DNA of 64,000 nucleotides, taken from NCBI RefSeq assembly GCF_021869535.1, contig NW_026262668.1, positions 21,581,732 to 21,645,731 on the forward strand, written 5' to 3'. The DNA comes from Mytilus californianus (Eukaryota > Mollusca > Bivalvia > Mytilida > Mytilidae). The notes under the pieces are model-generated. The model saw nothing but the letters and a program-made list of their open reading frames with translations, searched no databases and was not told where the DNA came from. This document shows, piece by piece, positions 32,796 to 44,834 of the stretch. Made by a program: the position numbers and the translations under genes. Position 1 is the first letter of the stretch, and each line of letters starts with the position of its first letter.

Positions 32796-34049
32796 ACAAT
32801 CAATTTTCATTTGTTCCATATAGTCAATCTGAAATTAGGGGACCAACAATTGATACATTAGCTAGATTAAAAAAAGGGGGGGGGGTGTTGAAGGGGCATG
32901 TGAATATTCTTTTACACCTGACCTGTTTCTAAGACATCTTATTTATTTCCTATGGCAAAGTGCAAGCAAATAATATATATCCGTATATACATTGTTCTGT
33001 CTTGGGACCATTTGATTAAAAAAGCAAGTGGGAGGGTTAGAATGGTCAAAATATTTATGTCCTTGTCAGCTTAGGACAGAATTTTAATTTTCAAGCTGTT
33101 AACCAGGGTACAATATATATTGATTTTCTGCTTTAAAAAATCAATTTATAGACCAGAATCATGATAATAATCAAAATCTATTTCAACATATTCAACGTTT
33201 AGCAGGTCAGGTTTTTATTCTCTTCCCCTAAGTTATATTTTCAGTTCTTACTGGAAGTTGTTCAGCTCTTTGTCTACTAAAAAAAGTTTTATCTCGTGGA
33301 AAAGCCTCCTACAAATACATGTTTTACATACAACAAACTGTACATGTAACACTAGATAACTTTATCCAGAGAATAATATTTTTTTAATGAACTAATAGGC
33401 CATGGAGACTAAAAAAATCAAAAGCATTGCAAACTTTTGTAAGGTTCAATTTTAGGACCCTACATGTACATGTATGTAGATTACTTATAGAACCCTTTTT
33501 AAAAGAAAAAAACATACATTTAAACTACATGCACAGTGATGCTACACTACCCTACATTTCCTGTCTGATATATTTTATTTCATGTAAAACAAAATTGAAG
33601 AATTATTTTATAGTTTAAAACTTTTTATTTGTAGGGCTATATATATGCAAGCAATGCTCAATTAAGATGAATTTTTGTAAAAGTGACAATAGCCAGGTCA
33701 AACTAAATACATGTATAGAAGAAGATATTGGTAAGTTATTATTAACTTATATATTAATTTAACTGTTTGTATAACATGGTAATCATACAAAGTATATGTA
33801 ATCACTTATATAATAACATAATTATACAAGTACATGTTATACATTTGTACATCAGTTTTATTAAACAGGTCTTTGTTAACTTGGTTTTCCCATTGAAAAA
33901 TCACTTTGCTAATTTTAATTTGTAGTACTATATTGGGCGGCTCCTATAGTTTCCATTCAATAACTAACAATGACTAATGAACTGTTCATACATTCCATTT
34001 CAATTATTTTATTTATTAATACGTATTACTTTTACTGTTAAGTCTGTTT

Positions 34050-34640
34050 TTTGTGATATCCATTTTACGTGACTCTGTATTTATGTATCCCGTCATACTT
34101 TGAACGACAAAATTATTTTATGTCTACCTGTGCGAATTTCAAACGCGCGATTTTACGCGAGTACTTAAAACCTTCCATCCTTTATGGGTGGATTTTACAT
34201 AGATATATAAAATCGTATAATATAAGCAAAATGAGGATGTTAAATTTGATGTATGCCTTTTTGTGCTTCTTCGTTACATTTGTTTGTTTTTATAGTGATT
34301 AAGATGATAGCACAATGTTGACTGCTGTACCCCTATTTTTGACAATTTTACCTATTGTGTCTGTTTGTTTTGTTCATGCATCGTTGTCAATATAATGGAA
34401 TTTGATGCGACTGTCATACAAGTGAGAGGTTTATTATCTAGCTATAAAACCAGGTTCAATCCACCATTTTCTACATAGAAAATGCCTGTACCAAGTCAGG
34501 AATATGACAGTTGTTATCCATTCGTTTGATGTGTTTGAACTTTTGATTTTGCCATTTGATTGGGGACTTTCCTTTTTGAATTTTCCTCGGAGTTCAGTAT
34601 TTTTGTGATTTTACTTTTTCAAATATAAAAGGGGGAGATT
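34050..34640 (+). mobile_element. 3' tail fragment of a Penelope-like element
   Basis: AVPLFLTILPIVSVCFVHAS near 34,330 and the following AAGTCAGGAATATGACAGTT segment match 53,820-54,110, where the same tail follows an RT fragment. Confidence 0.55.
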
Positions 34641-34769
34641 TTTATTGGTACTTTTGAAGATATTTCACCTGTTCCATTAATTGATTGGTTGTTGGTAATG
34701 CTAATGTCCAATGGCAAATAGTTGATGCATGTTTAGGACAAGAACAAATTAAAATAAATACATTATTTG

Positions 34770-35480
34770 GGTTCTTAATATGCTAAATCTAACAATGTAT
34801 TTAAATAATTTAAGATGTTGCAATTGGGCCCCATTTTAAATTGGTTCACATTGATTTCAAAATGGTCCAAAATTTTTTTTCTTATTTCTACACAACTTGA
34901 ATTCTTGAGGTTCTTTTGATATACAAAATGCAAATGTTTTATATTTAGATTTTTAATTTCGGTCCAGTTTTCAAATTTGTCCACATTTTAAAGTCCAAAG
35001 GGTCCAAATTTTAACTTAGTTTAATTTTAACAAAACTTGAACTCTAATTACAATGAATTGGGGTCCTTTGAATGATAAATAGAAATAATCAAATATCCTG
35101 AATATAAATATGTACTTAGATTTATGATTTTGGTCCCAGTTTTCAAGTTGGTTCAAATGGGGTCCATAATTTAACTGTGTTTGATTTCAACAATAATTTT
35201 AAAGATGCTGATTCAGCCTGAATCTAACCTGTATTTAGTTTTTGGGCCCTATTATGAAATTGGTTTACATTGAGGTCCAAAGGGTCCAAAATTAAACTAA
35301 ATTTTAAATTTTAATTTGATCTTGGGGTTCTCTGATATGCTGAATCTATTAAACTTTATCTTTATACCATATTTATTCTGTGTTAGAAACCTATTCTTTG
35401 TCAAATATTTAATCCCATTACAAATTTAGAGCTGTTATAGCTTGAATGTTCTGTCCAAACTTGCATTTTTTCTTCATCTT
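34770..35480. repeat. Diverged repeat with GGTCCAAATTTTAA motifs
   Basis: Repeated phrases such as TTCAAATTTGTCCACATTTT, GGGTCCAAAATT and ATATGCTGAATCTA recur every 120-140 bases. The right end (TCAAATATTTAATC..CTTGAATGTT) resembles the right end of the repeat at 4725-6012. No gene. Confidence 0.5.
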
Positions 35481-36189
35481 CCACAAAATTTGTCCTTTTC
35501 TGAGATAACTGGTGTTATCTTTTTAAATGAAACTTTAGTGAAAAGAAAAGCACAATATGTGGATATTATCTGATGTCAAACATTTTCAAGATGGCCACCA
35601 AGGATGGCACAAATTTCAACACTGGTTAATTTAATGAAAATTGTTAATTAGGGATAGTCGTGGTAGTTTGACTTGCTAAACAAAGTAAGGTTGTTTTTTC
35701 TTCCAAAATGGCAAACATTTTCAAGATGGCCTTATATGAAAATTGACATTAAGGAATTATAGCACTTTTGACATGCCAACAAAACAATGAAATTTTTTTT
35801 TAAAGATGGACACAGCAAAAAAAAGGGTAAAATTTTCAATTTTGTTGAGTTTGATTTTAAAGAATATTGATATTTAGCTGTACTTTGACAGAGAGGACAG
35901 ATATAAAGATGGCCACCATTTCAAAGATTGTCACTAAAAGCGGTCAAATTATCACCATTGTCTGTTTTCAATGTAAAATTATATTGAGAGGTAATTTGAC
36001 ATGCCAAACCAAATGGAGGCAATTTTTATTGTTGTAAAGATGTTAAGGGCTATTTGGACATGCTTAAAAGGAGTGGATAATAAATATTCTGCAAAAATGA
36101 TTTGGCTTTAGTTGGGAGAATTTTGTAACTGCATCCACTTACAGTAAAAGTTGTCAATTTTATTTCCTGTCAGTGGTATATATGAAATT

Positions 36190-36310
36190 AAAAAAAAATG
36201 TGGTATGATTGCCAATGAGAACAAATGACATAGAAGTAAAGCTATAGGTCTTCATACGCCATATGGCCTTCAACAATGAGCAAGACCTATACTGCATATA
36301 TATTCAGCCA
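36190..36310 (+). repeat. Short interspersed repeat
   Basis: TGTGGTATGATTGCCAATGA, ATAGGTCTTCATACGCC and GGCCTTCAACAATGAGCAA; relative of the 9285 and 25,030 repeats. Confidence 0.55.
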
Positions 36311-36879
36311 TAAAAGGCCCCAAAATAAGAAAATGAAAAAATATGAAAACTAACAGCCTGATTTATGTATGTATGTTTTGTGGTTTTCAGATCTAGACTT
36401 GCAGCTAACCTTTCTGTCAGTGTCAACAACAACTGAACTTTCACAGCACTGAGTCAACATCAGATTGGGAGACTGATAATGCTTCTAACAGAAACAATTT
36501 AAACCAACCAAACAAGCAACAGAAACTTTCCAACTTTAAAACATCAGTTAAATCTTCCATGGGATGATGTCTCAAAAAATAACAGTTCATCATTTATGGA
36601 GATTTTAATGTTATGGTTTTTCTTTTACAAGAAAGTTAATGTACACTTGTTTTATAGTAAAACCTATAGCCGTTCAAGTATAAAAAAACTCATTCAACTT
36701 TATTGAAATTTGAAGATTCATATGACTTATTTTAATTCTGTTATCTCCGAGGATGTGATGTAGAGCATTATAGGTACAGTAATCTTAACAGCTATCCAAT
36801 TTCATTCAAAATTCTTTATAAATTTTGCACTGGTATATATAGACTAAGTAATTTGTTTTTCGTCTAGTTATGGTATTTT

Positions 36880-36937
<58 letters not shown>

Positions 36938-37975
36938 CGTCAGTCCTGTTTCTTGTCATCGCAACTCCTCTCAAACCACACAACAGAATTTCACGAAACC
37001 TTTTTAGATAATAAGGACATACTATGTAGTTGTGCATATAGACAGGAAATTACGATTCAATTCTTTTTCTAGGAGTTACGCCCCTTTGAACTTATTTACT
37101 TTAATGTACTACTGCAACAGTTTGTCATCGCAACTCCTCTCAAACCACACAAAAGAATTTCATGAAACCTTTTCAGATAATAAGGACATACTACGTAGAT
37201 GTGCATATCGACAGGAAATTACGATTTAATTTTTTTTCCAGGAGTTACGCCCCTTTGAACTTATTTGCCCAATATACTACTGCAACCTTTTGTCATCGCA
37301 ACTCCTCTCAAACCACACAACAGAATTTCATGAAACCTTTTTAGATAATAAGGACATACTACGTAGATGTGCATATCGACAGGAAATTACGATTCAATTT
37401 TTAGGCCAGGAGTTACGCCCCTTTGAACTTATTTGCCCAATATACTACTGCAACCTTTTGTCATCGCAACTCCTCTCAAACCACACAACAGAATTTCATG
37501 AAACCTTTTCAGATAATAAGGACATACTACGTAGATGAGCATATCGACAGGAAATTACGATTCAATTTTTTTTCCAAGATTTACGCCCCTTTGAACTTAT
37601 TTGCCCAATATACTACTGCAACCTTTTGTCATCGCAACTCCTCACAAACCACACAACAGAATTTCATGAAACCTTTTCAGATAAAAAGGACATACTACGT
37701 AGATGTGGATATCGACAGGAAATTACGATTCAATTTTTTTTCCAGGAATTACGCCCCTTTGAACTTATTTGCCCAATATACTACTGCAACCTTTTGTCAT
37801 CGCAACTCCTCTCAAACCACACAACAGAATTTCATGAAACTGTGTAGATAATAAGGACATACTACGTAGATGTGCACATTGACAGGAAATTATGATTCAA
37901 TTTTTTTTCTGATACAATTTTTTTTACTTACACTTATTTTATTTCTCCAATGACAATGTGGGGACGTGGGGTATG
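36880..37975. repeat. 168-bp tandem array, six units, with inverted ends
   Basis: CATCGCAACTCCTC recurs at 36,957, 37,126, 37,294, 37,462, 37,630 and 37,798. The array is bracketed by TACCCCACG (about 36,884) and CGTGGGGTA (about 37,965). As 168 is a multiple of three, open frames run through with a 56-residue repeat; they are a side effect. I recognise the end sequences from abundant bivalve repeats. Confidence 0.85.
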
Positions 37976-40900
37976 TGAGCGTGCTCACTAAGGTTCTTTT
38001 TAAAAGCATTTATGATTTTCATGTTTGTATTGACCACATTGCAGCAACATAGATATAGGTACCTGGCAAATCTTGCCTTGTTAGCATACTAGGCTCAAAG
38101 GGTCATAAAAAAATTTCCATCACTAAGTGTCTGTTAAAATCATCTGTTTACAGTTTTCACTTTTAAACCATCATCTTAATAACTTTAGAAGAAGTGTCAT
38201 ACATATATATATGTATACAAAATTTAAAAACTTTTCAAAATATATATATATTGATAAAAACTATCAACATGACAAGATCTAAATACTAAAAATTTTTCTG
38301 AAAAATTGGACATAACATCTATGAGCTATTGTCCCTGAAATGTGTAAATTTACAAATTTTCACAGTTTTCTGCTACTATCCGACAACTATATCAGTATAT
38401 TATAAGAATAAATTGCAAAAGTGGTCAGAAGAAACTTTTTTTTTACAGTCTGAACTTATTCTGAATTGTTTAACTTCTAATTTAAATTGATTGCGTTTGA
38501 AATATGTGTTTTTTATCGTTTTAGGTGCACAATTTGTCAATACGATCTATTTCAGCTCCTGGGAGCCTCTAGATTTATAATGAATAATTTGTATTTATGT
38601 ATGATTTTTTTCTTAATGTATTAAATGAAACATAAATTATTCTTTTCCATTTGTTGTTATACTTATTTATAAGTCCAGATCCTATCATATGTCAGTAGTT
38701 ACAAATTAGACAGCAAAATTGAGAAAATTTGAATATGCAGGTTACCCCATTTTGTTGTGGCATATACCAGACACCAACATTATTTGCCGAGCTTGATATT
38801 TTTTTTGATTAGGTATATATAGTGATACTTTGCAAGTAGATATGTTGTTTTACAATAATAAACGGGTCTTGGAGTATTTTGGCTCTGAAAGATGACCAAA
38901 ATCAGCCATTTTGGACATGTAGCTAAATAAGACATATTGAAACAGTTAGATTATACATAAACTTAATAGACAGCATTGTTAATTCTATGCATTCTTACAC
39001 TTAAAGTGATGTATTACTAGGAACAACTATCAAAAAATTCTAAATGTTACCACATTTTTTTATTTAAACCAGCGAAATATGCCAAAAAAGGCTTATTTTT
39101 GCTGTTTTCGAGCAATTTCATCTGTTAAAACATGGCGCTCAAAAAATATCCAGATCGGTTTAATATTTTCCCAAAAAAATTTGTGTGGTTATTGACATTA
39201 CTAAGGTGCACCAATATGCCAAATATGAACTCATTTGGAAAAAGTGACATTCGGACGGTTTTGCATGGTTTTCTGGCAGATTGGCTCTTAAATACTTAAC
39301 TTATTTTTTTCATGCAAACATTCCCCGTTTCGATTTCACAATCTAAAGTTTTGTTTTTTTATTAAAATGTTCATGTCACTTATATTTTATTAGTACTGTA
39401 ATGTTATTATCACCTTTTTTGGTCCCCCATCCAGTATACTAGTAGATCTACAGGCAGAGGAAGAAATAAATAAGACTAAATGTTGACTATTACAAATTAT
39501 TAACTATACATAACATCTGATACATTGGGTATTTCACATCCTTTCGTGCGAATATGACCATGATACATACAGTTTTGCCCTTTCTTTTAGAGGATCTAGA
39601 CTGTATCTATAGAATAACAGTTGGGTGGACACATTAGGTCCACGATTCATACACGCAAACACATATCTTATATGTTTTAGGGATTAAATGATATCTAAAT
39701 AGACTTATAAAATTCAGCTATTTGTATTGTCCCACGTAATTTACATTTACTATAGATGTCAATTTGTTTTGTTTAATTGATGTTTTGGATGACCATTTAT
39801 CACACTTTTATTCAACATTGTTGTAAAACAAATTGACTCAGCCAAAAAATTAGATTAAGTCTTGATTCATCTATCAAACAATATTTATTACAAACATTAT
39901 CTACCAATCAGAAGAGCACAGGACTTCAGTGTTATACAGAAATCTCTCCCCAAATGGGCGGTCCCTGAAGGCGTATATTTATTTACTGAATTTACCCCAA
40001 TAATGCACGTCATAATTTTAAACATTTTTCAAGTCATAATGCAAGCCTATTTTTATACTTTGTATTCATTATGTCATAGTATAACAGTGTCCCTGTATGA
40101 CATCTATTAAAGACGAAAATGTTATCAGAAACTATTTATTAGGTTCAGTTAGTATGATGTTACATGGAAATAAAACTGTATTCATACTTCATGTCACAAA
40201 GACATATTTTTGTTATTTATCTCTTTTGCTACAATATACTTTTTTACGAAGATATTGACGTTGGTAAACTATCAGTATGGTTTGACTGTGTTTTATATAT
40301 AATTTTGCCAAAATTATTCGTAAAATGGTCATTTCTGGCCTAATAGTACAAGCATATCAAAGTTAATATCAGCTAACCTTTCTGCAGTGCTGTGTCAATA
40401 ATAATATTGACACTAGTGACATAAGTTAACCTTTCTGCACTGCAGTGTCAATATTATATAAGTTAACCTTTCTGAATTGATGCAGTGTCCAGATTATATC
40501 AACTATCTTTCTGTGCTGCAATGTCCAGATTGTATTGTCCTTTTTACTTTTACACCGTAGCAAAATACTGAAAGTGTTAATTTTACGATTCTGTAATCTA
40601 GAGGTCAATTAATGGTTCTCGTCATACGTATACCTCCGGCTTTAATGGAGTTAACAAGTTAACCAAGATAGATTTTTTTTTTAAACTTTAATTATTATAT
40701 TTCTTGAGTGTAATAAGGAAATAAGTGAAAGAAAACACTTGATAATTTCCTTATTAATTCTTTTGTAGGATATTAATCTTTTGCCGTTGAAACAAATATA
40801 AAAGTCGTTTAAATATAAATAAAATACACTCATCTGTCTTAAAGTTACAAATATTTTACTCCTTTGCATAACCATCATAATGACTGGAAGAAAAGACTTT

Positions 40901-42023
40901 AAAAATTGTCGTGTACCCGAATTATGTCGCAAAAACACTTTAGTCATATTACTACATTACTTATCATCTAGAATACTAGATTGTAATAGCTGTTTTGCAT
41001 GTTACTTCGTCGCTTCTCAAAGTATCTCATAAAACTTATCAGCTTTTATTTGTGTCCTAAAGCTAGCATGCAAATAAGAGTGTCTGTTGGTGTCTGATTT
41101 TCTCACTATTCATTATTTATTTGGATTGTTTGAGGAGTAATTTGAACTCGATTCGAATTTGTGTAAGCACATTGTCAAAAACATACGTATCAAAACCCCC
41201 TTGCCAAACTATTAAAAAGCTCCAAAAGAAACATATATGAAATGATATTAATTAAGTAACCAACCAAGAATTTCAAAGCCACACGCCACAATGTTCTGAA
41301 ATGGATATATTACTGGTCTAAGAGAATTTGAGTTTTCGACAAAAGACAAACGATATAAAGCAAATGAACTTTAATAGTTCACTTACTTCTTTTAGCAGTA
41401 ATCATTACTACATGTAAATAATAATATGAAAATAAGGAGATGTGATACGATTGCCAATGAGACAACTGTCTAAAAGAGTCAAAATGACATGAATATAAGC
41501 AATTATAGGTCACCGACAAACCCTTACCGTACAAAGGCAGCCTGAAAAGACTCTGACAAGAAACATGTGAAACAGTCCAAATAATAAAATGGCTAAACTT
41601 GATAGATAAGTACGAAGCACACAAAACTAACATTAAAAAAAACAGAAAGAAAAGAATTACACGCAGGTCCTGAAAGCTAGTTTAGAACTAATTACAACTA
41701 ATAAATAAATTATTTTCTCCAAGACTAAAGTATTGTATATTCTTAATTATTGCTTGCTCGTACTAATATTGTACTGTAATTTATTGTTATTCGAAGCGGA
41801 GTTAATAAGTATTTTTGGCGAAACTCTCTAATTTAGTTCACTATTTGCAGTTTCGATATCGGTACAGTTTCTGTTTGACAAGAATTTAGAAAAAAAAATC
41901 ATAGTACTGCAATATGAGTTGTAGGTATATTTTCGCAGTTTTCTGCTTTTTTGGAAATTCGACTTTTATCAATGTAATATTCATTTTATGTAGATCATGT
42001 ATCATAATTAATCAACGACATAA

Positions 42024-42418
42024 ACATTTTAAGGTTTGTTAATTTATAATTCATGGATATACAATTATTCATCCTGTATACTAATTAAAGAACGGCGTTA
42101 ACATTTTAAGGTTTGTTAATTTATAATACATGGATATACAATTATTCATCCTGTTTACTAATTAAAGAACGGCGTTAACATTTTAAGGTTTGTTAATTTA
42201 TAATACATGGATATACAATTATTCAGCCTGTATACTAATTAAAGAACGGCGTTAACATTTTAAGGTTTGTTAATTTATAATACATGGATATACAATTATT
42301 CATCCTGTTTACTAATTAAAGAACGGCGTTAACATTTTAAGGTTTGTTAATTTATAATACATGGATATACAATTATTCATCCTGTATACTAATTAAAGAA
42401 CGGCGTTTACATTTTAAG
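42024..42418. repeat. 77-bp minisatellite, five copies
   Basis: Same unit as at 25,629 but expanded to five. Copies alternate CCTGTATAC and CCTGTTTAC, suggesting doubling of a two-unit block. Confidence 0.85.
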
Positions 42419-42514
42419 ATCTGTTATATATATGCATATAGATATATGAATTATTCATGTATATTACCTGTTTTATATTATAAATTATTATTATGATAAA
42501 AATAATGAACTCAC

Positions 42515-42572
42515 CACTAAGTGAACTTCCATATATTACAAACATGTAAATATAAAGATGTGATGGATACAT
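42515..42572 (-). CDS. Third, distal copy of the signal-peptide exon
   Basis: Intact ATG, 19 codons (MYPSHLYIYMFVIYGSSLS), GTGAGT donor, phase 1. No exon 2-13 copy lies between it and 27,071, so either it serves gene 1 from a promoter 25 kb from exon 2, or it is an orphan left by duplication of the 5' part alone. Partner of the exons at 25,959 and 27,014. Confidence 0.55.
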
Positions 42573-44249
42573 TGTTGTCTGTTGTATCTATCTTAGACTG
42601 GGTAAATATGACAGTTGTACATGTGTCATCCGGAATAATATCCGGGTTGCTACGGCTTTTTCAGTAAAAAGTTGTATAATAATTGCTTTTGTAACCCTTT
42701 TTTAAATTAAGAAAAGGATTTCCTTAATGAATTGTTTAAAATAACAGAAACTAATATTATTTAACTTTCCTTTATTTTTTTCATATGGCATTTTATTTCA
42801 TATGCACACATTCTTACTTCCCAAACATTATCAAATTAAATATCATTAATATGTCATATTGTTCAACAAATTTATACCATATTGAAAAGAGGAATACATA
42901 TGTACGTGTATATGAATTAAAATGAAATTTGTACCAATAGTATCAATAAAAATTGTAATATAATAATTGAGTGAATTTGAGACATTTGATTTTTCCGGGA
43001 TTCGAAATTTAGAAGATTTAGTCATATGATGATTTTCTTTTAATTTGACTATTTTTTTCTACTTTTATTACAGTATTTTATTTCTGGTTAGATAGACAAG
43101 TTTGGACACAGATCCGTGTTGTATGGTTGGCCAATACGGACATTTTTTCATATTGAAGTAATATTACACATACTGTTTGCAAAGTAATAAAACATTGCAA
43201 TAAAGAATAAATCATTGTATCAACTGATATCAAAAGTCAATAATTGATTTATTGTGTGACTATTTAAAAATGTTTATAAGTTGAAATATTAAAAAAAAAG
43301 TAACACCGAAAAAAGAAAAAACAAGAACAAGAATGTGCATGACGTCATAAATATACGTCATTGACATTGTTTAGAAATTTACTATTTAGTACAAGATAGC
43401 TGTTCCAAATCTTATATTAACACCTCATGATTTTTCCCTTGGTGAATATATAATGTTTTACAAAAGAGGCTTCCTTATGCATGTAGCCAATGAGAAAACA
43501 GAAATGTTATATTCATATATTAAACTTTTGATTAAATGCATTTATATTTGTTTTAAGCAATAAACATAATTTTACAAGGATATATGTTGATGGTGCGGAT
43601 GTCTACCAAGGTTATAAAAGGGATCACAAAAGTGTTATTTTTTTCTGTAGGAACAAACAAACATTATTACTGACTTAAACTCAGAGTGAAAGCAGACTAC
43701 ACGACAATCAGATGTATACACATTTATAAGTGGTTTTAAATCAGTATCTTATGTTACGCGAACAATTTTTTCTTCAGGTGTTACGAATACTACCTCGTGG
43801 AAATATACGTATTTCTATGTTACCATACTAAGTTAAGTATGTCAACAAAATATCTTCAAAGTTAAGGAATAAAACGTTTTATGGTGTTTATGTCAGATAT
43901 ATTGTGCTATGAAGAATATAGGGAAACTGATGAAACACTTGAAATCAAATTGTGCAAAGTGTGATTCAACGAAACAGGTCTGTTTATAATGTAGTTATTA
44001 ATCTACATATGGTTCATGTGAATACTTCAACATCAATATTCTTTTAAAATCCAACTTTTAATGGAGATTTTTATTCTCGGAACAACAAAGATATACAAAC
44101 TAATCTTTTTAATTCATCTTCAACTTAGCTCACAACGCAAAGCAATAATTCATTCACCAGATGTCAAGAATTAACGAATTAGTAATGAATATCATATACC
44201 GGTATAAATATTATTATATAATATATTTTTATATTTAATTTTACCTGTG

Positions 44250-44795
44250 TACGTTACTTTATTGAAGGCCATTTTGTCCTAGGTTAAAGTTGTCTTTTTG
44301 ACATTGAAGCATTTTTTTTATTTATATTATGTCAGATCAAACTTATTCGTTCAGTGTTTATTTAATTGTTTTTGTGTATTGTCTTTTTGATCGAGTTAAG
44401 CCATTTCAATTGATATTTTACTGTGTGTCTTTTTATGTTGTAATGTCTTACCACTGTTTCAGGTTAGGGTGAAGGTTGGCGCCTGTTAAAACGATTAAAC
44501 CTGCTGAATTTTTATGCACCTGTCCTAAGTCAGGAGTTTATTGTTCAGTGGTTGTCTTTTTTTTTTTGGTGTGGTTCATACGTGTTTCTGGTTTCTCGCT
44601 TTTTATATAGAATAGACCGTTGGTTTTCCTGTTTTAATTGTTTTCCACTAGTCTTTTTGGGGCCCTTTATATCTTGCTGTTCGGTGTTGGCCAAGGTTCC
44701 GTGTTGAAGGCTTTGACCTATAACTGTTTACTTTTTACACATTGTGACTTGGATGGATAGTTGTCTCATTGGCACTAATACCACATCTTCTTATC
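44250..44795. repeat. Interspersed bivalve repeat, unit 2 copy
   Basis: Partner of 28,770-29,315; GGGGCCCTTTATATCTTGC and TTGTCTCATTGGCACTAATA are present. Confidence 0.6.
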
Positions 44796-44834
44796 TACAT
44801 ATAGGCAGTAAGCTGAAGTTATTTATGCAAGAAT

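Larger units (their letters stand above)
33635..36452 (+). other. Candidate terminal exons inside the TTAA element
   Basis: 33,635-33,730 has acceptor TTTATTTGTAG, donor GTAAGT, phase 1-1, and reads LYICKQCSIKMNFCKSDNS then QVKLNTCIEEDI. 36,391-36,452 has acceptor GTGGTTTTCAG and reads LDLQLTFLSVSTTTELSQH plus stop, in the correct phase. Its phase also fits a donor near 32,795. Against it: the last exon resembles the CTAACCTTTCTG repeat at 23,607. The CxxC and further Cys could be a small zinc-binding motif. Confidence 0.3.
31241..39287. mobile_element. 8,047-bp inverted-repeat element in a TTAA target
   Basis: Left end GAGCCAATCCGCCAGAAAAC; right end is the complement of GAGCCAATCTGCCAGAAAAC; 26 of 27 terminal bases pair. 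TTAA flanks both sides (31,237-31,240 and 39,288-39,291), and the paralogous site in unit 1 (about 21,975) has a single TTAA in otherwise matching sequence. TTAA duplication is typical of piggyBac-type and Kolobok-type transposons. No intact transposase is seen; the interior holds coding-like fragments, a 168-bp array and other repeats. It may be a large non-autonomous element that has gathered host DNA. Confidence 0.88.

Noticed and set aside
37032..37851. Long plus-strand open frames (up to 142 codons) as a repetitive protein
   Set aside because: They coincide exactly with the 168-bp tandem array and occur in overlapping frames; no start, splice or domain evidence.
25629..42418. CRISPR-like array from regular 77-bp repeats
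   Set aside because: Units are contiguous with no variable spacers, and the genome is plainly eukaryotic.
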